Shown in pieces: positions 20,801 to 27,722 of a stretch of DNA of 64,000 nucleotides. The position numbers and the translations under genes were made by a program. The notes beneath the pieces were generated by a model. It was not told the DNA's origin and searched no databases. It was given only the letters and a program-made list of their open reading frames with translations. The DNA lies in NCBI RefSeq assembly GCF_017426705.2, contig NZ_CP147251.1:2270501-2334500 (forward strand). The letters are read 5' to 3'. This DNA is from Enterococcus sp. DIV2402 (GTDB lineage Bacteria > Bacillota > Bacilli > Lactobacillales > Enterococcaceae). Numbering within the stretch: position 1 is the stretch's first letter; each line of letters opens with the position of its first letter.

Positions 20801-21344
20801 TCGGCTGTTCAATTTGTAGTTGGCGCTGAAGCAATTCTTCTTCATAAACAGTAAAAATTAATTGAACTTCTTTCATTTTCAATTCAAAATCTGTATTCTC
20901 ACTACCAAATTGTAACTCTTCTGCATGAATATTCCCTAATTGAAATTCTTTATATAACTCAATTAATTGCGAAATAAATCCAGACTTATTAATTTCCCCT
21001 CGAAAAATCGTCAATTGCTCTGTCAATGATTCTAATACCTTCCGCATAATCATTGCAGAGCCAACTTCAGAAATCATTGTCCCACCAAACTGACCAGTCC
21101 GTTGTAAGAAATACCATGCTAATCGATTAAAACTATAGACTTGTCCACGAATAGAAGTAAATTCTTCTACATGTTGTTGTCTCTTCAATTGTGAAAGTAA
21201 TTCTTGTTCACGTTCAAATTTATTATAGTTAGGCACTAGAAAAAAAACATCTTGTTGCGGATTAGCTAACCATTCACTTGCAATATCAATAATTGCTTGC
21301 TGATGATTGGTATTGCCACCGCCTGTTATAAATTGCAAGCTCAA
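17805..21344 (-). CDS. addB: ATP-dependent helicase/nuclease subunit B
   Basis: The 1179-residue partner of AddA. The N-terminal GGGNTNHQ replaces a consensus Walker A, as in the RexB branch from lactic acid bacteria, so it is probably not an active ATPase. The C-terminal nuclease has VVDYKSSSR. An iron-sulfur cluster is indicated by one upstream Cys (QCEYRYF) and CQHCPFRSIC near the end. The start is TTG at 21344 behind AAAGGAGGG. The promoter region at 21443-21481 contains a LexA-like box. Confidence 0.93.
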   Translation of the reverse strand: MSLQFITGGGNTNHQQAIIDIASEWLANPQQDVFFLVPNYNKFEREQELLSQLKRQQHVEEFTSIRGQVYSFNRLAWYFLQRTGQFGGTMISEVGSAMIMRKVLESLTEQLTIFRGEINKSGFISQLIELYKEFQLGNIHAEELQFGSENTDFELKMKEVQLIFTVYEEELLQRQLQIEQPIPMLTRYLTHSGEFSSNTDLPNLKKSLFIVSGFANFSAQEQALLQVLMQQSHLCVDIYIDNVHKESDAMDLFFEAQQTYSLLKNFAQMYQIPVLFDKKAILLEEATGYSVIENYWRTNEIIITSKKTLKSFLEIWKAETPEEELRQIGVEIRRLVAASAESPQPIRYRDIQLVTLNPEIYYSLIPIVFDELAIPYYLDEDRKMEQHPLVEFIHALFALDKYYYRLSDIFRFLRTELYIPQEMRVGSEDWQQARNQFRHAVDITENKALSHHFQGNDWLKAEDWQLIEYNFEEKQLADTVSVEEQTNQIRRAFRRDIAAFFKKIKAAKTTYEALEIFYQFLIQQGIEEQLIHWRNQEIERGHLEQARNHEQTWSSLMDLLDEFSEIYGEDAFNFDLFEEILSSGLANLTFGKIPTAIDQVKINPLDLARPMQAKITFAIGLDETTFPRKIENKTLLSSEERAQLNAVLKEDQYLRDHVGETLRNEPFVAYNVLLSASDKLYMTYAANHDTQQNIKMSPYLVRLVEGTGIELQNRQSLTLESNPAYYVGTYRSLIRQLNSLYRQTQDVKINLPNVWRWMEKQLRGENKQLAERVFASQSHRNVPVSLPQETALALYGTEIHSSISRMETFYQCEYRYFVDYGLRLNERDIYGLNPAITGEFFHDALDRFLTFLIEENISLSQLTATERDHFVDHVLKEIFGEIRYNLLNRSARMNFIRHQLSKTIQRVTWALHKQGEKTQLSPVQTEVLFGQIAGKRGIPGLQLPLNSGGQLHLRGKIDRIDTAIVDGQPWLSVVDYKSSSREFDLTEAYYGLAMQLVTYLDVALTDAVELIGRDDAKIAGAYYFHVHNPVMDHQKATDDERLKQYKYDGLFVDDAEVFPIYDETLTKSKNSALFPIRKDKNETIQKITQSKDKFYTEEEINYLIQHNRKKMIDGGNRILSGEIALNPSYKMKDKKRACQHCPFRSICTFDVMLQENEYHRMKQLSKEEIIERMREEEND

Positions 21345-21442
21345 GTGAGTCCCTCCTTTGTTCTATTGATAGTATTGTAACAATTATTCTTAAGATATTG
21401 TATATAAACAAACTTGTTTCTCATTAAATTATACTTTATCAT

Positions 21443-21481
21443 ATTTTAACATACATCTCTTTTTAATCAAACGTACGTTCG
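21443..21481 (-). promoter_or_regulatory. addBA promoter with LexA-like (SOS) box
   Basis: Minus-strand -35 TTGATT (21465-21470), 16-base spacer, -10 TAAAAT (21443-21448). CGAACGTACGTTTG (21468-21481) overlaps the -35 and differs by one base from the Gram-positive LexA consensus CGAAC-N4-GTTCG. Confidence 0.55.
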
Positions 21482-21530
21482 CTAATATACTAATAAATAA
21501 ATTTTTTTATAAAAAGTTTAAGCAAATTTA

Positions 21531-21559
21531 TTTACTAACTTTTAGTAAGATGATATAGT
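21531..21559 (+). promoter_or_regulatory. Nitroreductase promoter with YodB-type operator
   Basis: -35 TTTACT (21531-21536), 17-base spacer, -10 TATAGT (21554-21559). The perfect inverted repeat TTACTAA-CTT-TTAGTAA (21532-21548) overlaps the -35 and fills most of the spacer. It has the form TACT-N7-AGTA known for YodB/CatR regulators of the HxlR family. Confidence 0.6.
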
Positions 21560-21596
21560 AACTCTTGTAATTAAGAAAACAAAGGTGGAATATAAC

Positions 21597-22193
21597 ATGA
21601 CAAACTTTTTAAACGCATTACAAAATCGTCGTTCAATCTATGCAATCGGACGTAACGTTTCTTTATCTGAAACAGAAATTGAAGAATTAATCAAAGACGC
21701 TGTAAAAGCTAGCCCAAGTGCTTTTAACGCTCAATCAACACGTGCAGTTATTTTATTTGGTGACGCACATGAAAAATTATGGGATTTAACAGAAGCTGCT
21801 TTAGAACCATTAACTCCAGCAGAAGCTTTTGAAGGAACAAAACAAAAATTAGCTAGCTTCAAAGCTGGTTTCGGTACAGTTTTATTCTTCTACAATCAAG
21901 ATACAGTAACAAACTTACAAGAACAATTTGCTTTATATGCTGATAACTTCCCAGTATGGGCAGAACAATCAAACGGAATTGCTACTGCAAATACTTGGAC
22001 AGTATTAGCAGAAGCTGGTATTGGCGCTAGTCTTCAACATTACAATCCAGTAATTGATGAAGCTGTTGCAAAAGAATGGAACATTCCTGCTAACTGGAAA
22101 TTACGTTCTCAATTAGTATTCGGTTCAAAAGAAGCTGAAGCTGGTGAAAAAGAATATTTAGCTGACGAAGAACGTTTCCGCGTTTTTAAATAA
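21597..22193 (+). CDS. Nitroreductase-family flavoprotein (Frm2/YodC-like)
   Basis: A 198-residue cytoplasmic protein of the short nitroreductase subgroup: the start MTNFLNALQNRRSIYAIGRN and SPSAFNAQSTRAVIL supply the expected FMN-phosphate contacts. Members reduce nitro compounds or quinones with NAD(P)H; the natural substrate is unknown. ATG at 21597 follows AAAGGTGG; the upstream in-frame GTG lies inside that site. Codon use is clean and the gene looks well expressed. The YodB-type operator in its promoter suggests induction by quinones or electrophiles. Confidence 0.85.
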   Translation: MTNFLNALQNRRSIYAIGRNVSLSETEIEELIKDAVKASPSAFNAQSTRAVILFGDAHEKLWDLTEAALEPLTPAEAFEGTKQKLASFKAGFGTVLFFYNQDTVTNLQEQFALYADNFPVWAEQSNGIATANTWTVLAEAGIGASLQHYNPVIDEAVAKEWNIPANWKLRSQLVFGSKEAEAGEKEYLADEERFRVFK

Positions 22194-22197
22194 TAAT

Positions 22198-22234
22198 AAA
22201 AAGAGCTAGTGGTGATAGACCGCTAGCTCTTTTC
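22198..22234. terminator. Bidirectional terminator after the nitroreductase gene
   Basis: Stem AAAAGAGCTAGTGG / CCGCTAGCTCTTTT with a six-base loop region. It overlaps the last codons of the convergent gene. Confidence 0.8.
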
Positions 22235-22708
22235 ATCTTGCGTAATAACGTCAATAGGTGTCCCCTCTTTTAAATTCTTCTTTAAAAAATTCGCAATTTC
22301 TTCGATTGAAGCACTAAATTTCATTAAAGGTCCTCGTAATCCTCGCTTAAAAAAATTAATCCGTACCACTTTTTCTTTAGTATCTTGAAATAAAACAACT
22401 CGATCAATTTCTGTAAATTTAATTCCTCGATTATCTAGTGAGTGAGTAACAAAACGATCTTCTGTCATTCCGCGTCCATTAATCAAATAACTCAAAATCA
22501 ATAAAGCAGCAAATAACCCTCTAATTTTTTCGTCAAGTGTTTCTGCAAAAAATTGCGAAACAGCAATAAATCCTGCAACTGCTAATGGTGCCACAATTGA
22601 AAATATGGACTTACGCTTTGCTACAAATACTAATTCTTTTTTCAATAAAAATAAATAAGCATATAATATTATGGTAAAAGCACCAAATAATCCTGTAAAT
22701 ATATCCAT
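22223..22708 (-). CDS. Unidentified membrane protein with C-terminal cytoplasmic domain
   Basis: 161 residues. Three hydrophobic segments (about 5-22, 35-53, 62-78) are followed by a soluble domain of about 80 residues with a basic stretch (FFKRGLRGPL). This resembles the small proteins with a PH-like domain after membrane helices, but I do not recognise a named family. It converges with the nitroreductase gene and is divergent from the HdeD-like gene. Confidence 0.7.
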   Translation of the reverse strand: MDIFTGLFGAFTIILYAYLFLLKKELVFVAKRKSIFSIVAPLAVAGFIAVSQFFAETLDEKIRGLFAALLILSYLINGRGMTEDRFVTHSLDNRGIKFTEIDRVVLFQDTKEKVVRINFFKRGLRGPLMKFSASIEEIANFLKKNLKEGTPIDVITQDEKS

Positions 22709-22848
22709 TATATTCTCCTAGTCTTTTCTTTTAGTTTAACAGAGGTTAAGAAACTCTACCAAATGAATTTCCTTAATTTTAGCAAATAATTTTCTATTTT
22801 AACAAAACTTCGCTAAAATAAAGAAAACAAAGAAAATGAGGTGGCATT

Positions 22849-23376
22849 ATGAATAAAATTATTCAACAGTTTCAAAGATATGCCTTATTACGTAGCGTGC
22901 TTTATATTTTAACGGGTGGATTCGCCATTATGTATCCAAAGCAATTCACTCAAGGCATCATTTATTTAGTCGCGGGTTATATCGCAATTTTAGGAATAAG
23001 TAATCTTTGGAATGCCTATCAAGAAAAACGACGTTCAGGATATGTTGGTTTTGAGATGATTGTTGGCGTGTTGTTTTTAGTAGCCGCAGCAGCTGTATTG
23101 GCTCTTGCTAAACCAATTTTTACCATTCTGACTGTTTTCTTAGGAATTTTGATAGTTCTAAACGGTCTTTTACGAATTGTTCAAGGATTTAATTTGAAAA
23201 GTCTAAACCAAGGTTACTGGCCATGGCTCTTATATGGTGCATTGTTAGTCGTGGGTGGATTATTATTAATGTTTAATGCAGTTGCTAGCATTATGACTCT
23301 TTTTGGCAGCCTGTTAATTTTTATGGGTATCTCCGAAATTATTGGTTATATCCAGATCAAACGGAACCTATCTTAA
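22849..23376 (+). CDS. HdeD-family (DUF308) membrane protein
   Basis: 175 residues with six hydrophobic segments in the two-repeat DUF308 pattern (GGFAIMYPKQ, ILGISNLWNAYQ, VGVLFLVAAA, LLYGALLVVGGLLLM, GISEIIGYIQ). The family is named after the E. coli acid-resistance protein HdeD; its biochemical role is unknown. ATG follows GAGGTGG. A second, divergent member lies at 27051-27578 on the other strand. Confidence 0.8.
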   Translation: MNKIIQQFQRYALLRSVLYILTGGFAIMYPKQFTQGIIYLVAGYIAILGISNLWNAYQEKRRSGYVGFEMIVGVLFLVAAAAVLALAKPIFTILTVFLGILIVLNGLLRIVQGFNLKSLNQGYWPWLLYGALLVVGGLLLMFNAVASIMTLFGSLLIFMGISEIIGYIQIKRNLS

Positions 23377-23456
23377 AAACAACATTGAAATAATGTGGAA
23401 ATTTTCTAATAAATATAGTATATTTAGCTTACATCATAAACACAGGAGGTTATTTC

Positions 23457-23897
23457 ATGAAAAAAATTTATCAAGAACAATCACATCCTAATGATGTCCC
23501 TGTGATTTTTTCTTATGATGCTGCTGGCCAAATCACTGGTAAACTTTCAGTGAATGAATGGAAAAAGCAAAAACAACAGGCAAAATTACTTGAAGAATTA
23601 GAAATTAAACTATATCGTGAAGCTATTACGTATTATAGCAATAATGAGCTAGAAAAAGCTGAAGATTTATTGCTGTATTTAATTGCTTGTACAGATTACA
23701 CTCATTATGAATACGTTGAACGATTAGCTAATATTTACCGTAAGCAACAACGCTTTACTAAAGAAAAAGATTTGTTAATTATTACGCGTAAAAATATTGG
23801 TTCTGTTGAATTTTCTGAAGGTATTGTTCGACGAATCAATAAACGTATGAAAAAATTAGATGAAACTTCTTTCTCTGGATTACCTATTTTTAACTAA
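23457..23897 (+). CDS. Conserved small protein of unknown function with a TPR-like helical centre
   Basis: 146 charged residues, no signal peptide and no membrane segment. The middle (about 45-110) reads like one or two tetratricopeptide helices (AITYYSNNELEKAEDLLLYLIACTDYTH). A short beta-type start (PVIFSYDAAGQITGKLS) precedes it. ATG follows CAGGAGG. Its own terminator follows at 23903-23933. I cannot assign a function. Confidence 0.75.
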   Translation: MKKIYQEQSHPNDVPVIFSYDAAGQITGKLSVNEWKKQKQQAKLLEELEIKLYREAITYYSNNELEKAEDLLLYLIACTDYTHYEYVERLANIYRKQQRFTKEKDLLIITRKNIGSVEFSEGIVRRINKRMKKLDETSFSGLPIFN

Positions 23898-23902
23898 ACG
23901 AG

Positions 23903-23933
23903 AAACACATATCTCTATGGTATGTGTTTTTTT
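23903..23933 (+). terminator. Rho-independent terminator
   Basis: Stem AAACACATA / TATGTGTTT, then a T-run. Confidence 0.75.
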
Positions 23934-23962
23934 ACGCTTTTTTTAAAAAAATACCTTATTTG

Positions 23963-23992
23963 TTTATTAAAGAAAGCGTTTTATGTTAAGAT
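23963..23992 (+). promoter_or_regulatory. Rnf-like operon promoter with a cre-like site
   Basis: -35 TTTATT (23963-23968), 18-base spacer, -10 TAAGAT (23987-23992). AAGAAAGCGTTTTAT (23970-23984) matches 13 of 15 positions of the CcpA cre consensus WTGWAARCGYWWWCW and lies between the two promoter elements. Confidence 0.4.
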
Positions 23993-24033
23993 TTAAGTAA
24001 CATATTTACATGCCACATTTTAGGAGGGAGACG

Positions 24034-25374
24034 ATGAAGAAAAAAGTAACTGGTGGCTTTTCATTAAGCCCCCCATTAAAAGCATTGAAAAAGAAATTAG
24101 AAATCCATCAACAAACTGTTTCTGTCTTTGAACCCAATATGGTTTTTATACCTCTATCTCAACATATTGGTGCACCTGCTCAACCAATTGTTAACCCTGG
24201 TGATTACGTTAAACAAGGGCAAGTCATTGGTGAATCTGATGCGTTTGTATCTGCAAAGGTTCATGCTAGTGTATCTGGTAAAGTCTTAGATATTACCGAA
24301 TGGCCGAATCAAAATAATCAGACCACGCAAACCATTGTCATTGAAAATGATTTTAACTATGACAATGATTTCCTTTCAACCCCTTTTTCTTGGGAAGAAG
24401 CTTCGAATGATTTAATTAAGAAAAAAATTCAACAAGCTGGCATCGCAGGTAAAGGCGGTGCAACGTTCCCAACACATGTCAAATTTGCAATCGATGATAC
24501 CAAAAAAATTGATACATTAATTTTAAATGGTGCAGAATGTGAGCCCTTTTTAAGTAGCGATGCTTTATTAATGGAACAAGCTGCTTCAAAAATTATTGAA
24601 GGTGCTCTAATTGCCCGTAAATTACTTCATGATCCTTTAATTATTATTGGAATTGAAGACGATAAACCTCTTGCTATTGCTGCTATGAAAAAAACAACCA
24701 CCTCTTATCCTTTTATTCAAGTCAAAGTATTACCAACTGTTTATCCAACAGGAGGAGAAAAACAATTAGTCGAAGTTCTTTTAGACAGAGAAGTCCCTTT
24801 AGGAAAATTAACTGCTGACATTGGCGTCGTCTTAATGAACGTTGCCACTAGCTTTGCACTATATGAGGCAGTTTGCTGGAATAAACCGTTAATTAACCGC
24901 TACACTACGGTGACTGGAGACGTTCAACAGCCACAGGTTATTCAAAGTCCAATTGGCACCTTAGCTGGTGAATTAATTGATTTTGCAGGTGGCTTCCAAG
25001 GCGCACCTAGTAAAGTTATTCTAGGTGGACCAATGATGGGTAGAACAGTGACTACTTTACGCGTGCCAACAACCAAGGGGAGCAACGGAATTTTGGTTTT
25101 TAATGAAGACAATGACTGGTTATTCACTGAAAACCCTTGTATTCGTTGTAACAAATGCGTGGAGGCTTGTCCGATGCGCCTGATGCCTTTGAGTATTGAT
25201 CAATATTTTAGAGCCGGTGACTATGACAAATGTGATGAATTATTAGCAGAAGCCTGCATCAGTTGTGGCGCCTGTACGTTTGTTTGTCCTGCTAGACGTA
25301 ACTTGGCGGCTACTATTACTGAAGCAAAAAATAAAGTTAGCGCCTTGAAAAAGGAGGCGTTGCAAAATGCCTGA
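24034..25374 (+). CDS. rnfC: RnfC-like electron-transport subunit
   Basis: 446 residues, the cytoplasmic NADH-side subunit of Rnf/Nqr-type complexes. Visible features: biotin/lipoyl-like N-terminal fold (about 40-110), the Complex-I 51-kDa-like nucleotide region with GKGGATFPTHVKF, an SLBB-like segment, and two C-terminal [4Fe-4S] motifs: CIRCNKCVEACP from about Cys369 and CISCGACTFVCP from about Cys408. ATG at 24034 follows AGGAGGG; an ATG 24 bases up lies ahead of that site. It overlaps rnfD by eight bases. The operon lacks rnfB, rnfG and one of the rnfA/rnfE pair. Confidence 0.88.
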   Translation: MKKKVTGGFSLSPPLKALKKKLEIHQQTVSVFEPNMVFIPLSQHIGAPAQPIVNPGDYVKQGQVIGESDAFVSAKVHASVSGKVLDITEWPNQNNQTTQTIVIENDFNYDNDFLSTPFSWEEASNDLIKKKIQQAGIAGKGGATFPTHVKFAIDDTKKIDTLILNGAECEPFLSSDALLMEQAASKIIEGALIARKLLHDPLIIIGIEDDKPLAIAAMKKTTTSYPFIQVKVLPTVYPTGGEKQLVEVLLDREVPLGKLTADIGVVLMNVATSFALYEAVCWNKPLINRYTTVTGDVQQPQVIQSPIGTLAGELIDFAGGFQGAPSKVILGGPMMGRTVTTLRVPTTKGSNGILVFNEDNDWLFTENPCIRCNKCVEACPMRLMPLSIDQYFRAGDYDKCDELLAEACISCGACTFVCPARRNLAATITEAKNKVSALKKEALQNA

Positions 25375-26434
25375 TTATTATCAAGAATCTGAAAGTGAAA
25401 AGCTTTTTCAACAAACATCAAAATTTCCAAAAACCCAACCAAATCCGCATATCCGCGGAAATCAAGAAACTCAAACTATCATGTTAATGGTTATTTTAGC
25501 TCTATTGCCCGCTATCTTGTTCTCTGGATATCTTTTTGGTTGGACTGTCTATTTAAATTATTTACTCGCCATGTTGACAGGTATTTGTGTCGAATTTCTT
25601 TGGTTTAAATGGATTAAGCGTAGGTATCAATGGGATTATAGTGCCGTTTTAACAGCTTTATTACTCGGAATGAATTTGCCCCCTTCTGCTCCATGGTATT
25701 TTCCAATCATTGGCACGACTTTTGCCATTATCGTTATTAAAGAATTTTTTGGAGGATTAGGGTACAACTTTATCAACCCAGCATTAGGAGGACGAGCTTT
25801 TTTAGTGGCTCTTTTCTATCAACAAATGTTCACAATTAGTTGGCCTGATCCGCCGTTTAATAAACTTTCACCACAACCATTCGATCCCACAATTGATACC
25901 TTGTCAGGAGCAACTCCTTTAGCCGTTATGCGAGCTGGGGAAACACTTTCTTTAGACGAGCTAAATGCAGCCTTCTTTGGTTTTATCGGAGGCCGCGCAG
26001 GAGAAACAAGTGCATTTCTTCTTTTATTAGGTGGCATTTTTCTAATATACAAAAAAATTATTGGTTTTCACATTCCATCGATTGTTTTAGGGACGATTGG
26101 ACTTGGCGCATTTATTTTAGGACCTACTGGTTTATTTACTGGTTCTTGGCAAAATATCATCGGACATATCATCAGTGGTGGCGCCATTTTAGGAGCGTTT
26201 TTTATGGCAACCGACTATGCTTCGACCCCATCAACCAAAATGGGCGAAATAATCTTTGCTTTTGGCGTAGGTCTCCTAGTAGTTGTTTTCAGATTCTTTG
26301 GATTGACGAATGAAGGCGTCAGTTATGGTATCTTAATTATGAACTGTTTTACGCCAGCAATTGATCGCCTACTGCGTTTACGTGTATTAGGTGAAGGAAA
26401 ACAAAGTCCCTTTAATTTAAAAATAAATGCGTAA
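25367..26434 (+). CDS. rnfD: RnfD-like flavinylated membrane subunit
   Basis: 355 residues with eight to ten membrane segments, RnfD/NqrB family. DTLSGATPL carries the Thr (about residue 183) that ApbE modifies with covalent FMN in this family. Other conserved blocks are NFINPALGGRAFL, GATDYA-type FMATDYASTPST, and NCFTPAIDRL near the end. GGRAFLVALF and GEILFA-like segments line the flavin region in relatives. It overlaps rnfC and is followed 13 bases later by the A/E-like gene. No apbE is in this window. Confidence 0.9.
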   Translation: MPDYYQESESEKLFQQTSKFPKTQPNPHIRGNQETQTIMLMVILALLPAILFSGYLFGWTVYLNYLLAMLTGICVEFLWFKWIKRRYQWDYSAVLTALLLGMNLPPSAPWYFPIIGTTFAIIVIKEFFGGLGYNFINPALGGRAFLVALFYQQMFTISWPDPPFNKLSPQPFDPTIDTLSGATPLAVMRAGETLSLDELNAAFFGFIGGRAGETSAFLLLLGGIFLIYKKIIGFHIPSIVLGTIGLGAFILGPTGLFTGSWQNIIGHIISGGAILGAFFMATDYASTPSTKMGEIIFAFGVGLLVVVFRFFGLTNEGVSYGILIMNCFTPAIDRLLRLRVLGEGKQSPFNLKINA

Positions 26435-26447
26435 GGAGGGTTGTTAG

Positions 26448-27014
26448 ATGATTATTGCTAACCGTTTAGTTTTTTTTCTTGCAGTGTTAATCACTTTTTA
26501 TGTTTGTGAAAAATATCCATCAACTATGCAAAAGAAACAGCCTCTTATTATTAAGCGTATCCTTTACGTCGCAAGTTTAATTAGTTTCAGCTATATAATT
26601 AGTGGTATTCTTTTTGAGACCTTCATTCCTTATATACACTATGGTAATACACCAATTACACAGTCAATTACTGTCGCAAGCTTTAGTTTAATCATCACCT
26701 ATCTAAGCTTTTTTGCCCCTAAACATCAAAAATTTTTGAATACTGAGTTAAAGAAAATGATGATTGTTGTGCAACTATTATTATCCCTTTCAACCTTTAC
26801 ACTCATCGATCCACACTATTTAATTAAGGAAGTCATTATTTACGGCTGTATGTATTTGTTTTTTGTTGTTTGTTTTGCAGGTGTTAAAGATCGAATGAGT
26901 ATTGCGCCTATTCCGGAATTTATTAAAGGATTACCGCTTGATTTGTTGACCCTCTTTTTATTTTTATTAAGTTTTTCATTCCTAAATGGAGTCTTTTTCG
27001 ATCAACTATTTTAA
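26448..27014 (+). CDS. Divergent RnfA/RnfE-like membrane subunit
   Basis: 188 residues with six hydrophobic segments. The C-terminal third matches RnfA/E well (YG...FAGVKDRM, then PEFIKGLPLDLLTLFLFLLSF, compare the family's FKGxPIALITAGL). In RnfA/E each subunit supplies two Cys, from LGLCPF- and TNCAV-type motifs, to a shared intramembrane [2Fe-2S] cluster. Here Cys20 (FYVCEKYP) may stand for the first, but nothing matches the second; the region reads VVQLLLSLST. The family assignment rests on the C-terminus, topology and operon position. Confidence 0.65.
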   Translation: MIIANRLVFFLAVLITFYVCEKYPSTMQKKQPLIIKRILYVASLISFSYIISGILFETFIPYIHYGNTPITQSITVASFSLIITYLSFFAPKHQKFLNTELKKMMIVVQLLLSLSTFTLIDPHYLIKEVIIYGCMYLFFVVCFAGVKDRMSIAPIPEFIKGLPLDLLTLFLFLLSFSFLNGVFFDQLF

Positions 27015-27016
27015 AA

Positions 27017-27047
27017 AAAAGGAACGTCAATAGCTGACGTTCCTTTT
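27017..27047. terminator. Bidirectional terminator after the Rnf-like operon
   Basis: Stem AAAAGGAACGTCA / TGACGTTCCTTTT with a five-base loop. Confidence 0.85.
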
Positions 27048-27050
27048 CGT

Positions 27051-27578
27051 TTATTTTATAAATGCACGTACGATATAAAAAATTCCAGTTAACATTAAGT
27101 AGAAACCTACTAAAAATGATAAAGTTAGCATTGAAACAATTGGATCAAAAAATAAAGAAATTCCAATAAAAATTCCAATAATATTTAAAATCAGAGAAAA
27201 CCAATAATAAGCCGTACTTACTAAACGCACTTCATTTAATGTGACTAAATTACGTATCGAATCAATCACAAACCATAACGCAAAGACGTAAGCAAGAGCC
27301 ATTACTCCTACATACAGGTTAAACATTAAAACAATTCCCAAAATCACCTCTAAAATTCCTAAAGTTAATAAAGCTGTTGCTTTAAACCCTGTGAATTGTT
27401 TTACTCTGTTGCGGATAAAAATGCTAGTAAGACCATTAATAATTGCTGTAATAGCTAAATAAATAACAAGTGCTTTTAGGCTACTACCTGGGTTTTGGAA
27501 AGCCATTAATGAGACAACAACAAATATAATCCCTAAAATTAAGCTACTCCAATCAAAACGTTTTTCTTCATACATCAT
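27051..27578 (-). CDS. HdeD-family (DUF308) membrane protein
   Basis: 175 residues with six hydrophobic segments in the DUF308 pattern (SLILGIIFVVVSLMAFQNP, ALLTLGILEVILGIVLMFN, MLTLSFLVGFYLMLTGIFYIV). It is about the same length as the member at 22849 but clearly diverged from it. It converges with the Rnf-like operon. Function unknown. Confidence 0.8.
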   Translation of the reverse strand: MMYEEKRFDWSSLILGIIFVVVSLMAFQNPGSSLKALVIYLAITAIINGLTSIFIRNRVKQFTGFKATALLTLGILEVILGIVLMFNLYVGVMALAYVFALWFVIDSIRNLVTLNEVRLVSTAYYWFSLILNIIGIFIGISLFFDPIVSMLTLSFLVGFYLMLTGIFYIVRAFIK

Positions 27579-27722
27579 GCTTCGCTCCTTAAAATTAATA
27601 GTTAAAAAGAAGAATCTCTCTCCTTTTCTATCCTACTATTTTTTTGTTTTTTTGGTCAAAGCTTATCCAAAGAAGTTAAAATGCTATAAGATTTTAATTC
27701 GCTTTTCTAATAATAAGGTAGT

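Noticed and set aside
17805-21344. Loss of Walker A in AddB as a sign of decay
   Set aside because: The RexB branch from lactic acid bacteria normally lacks it, and the nuclease and iron-sulfur motifs are intact.
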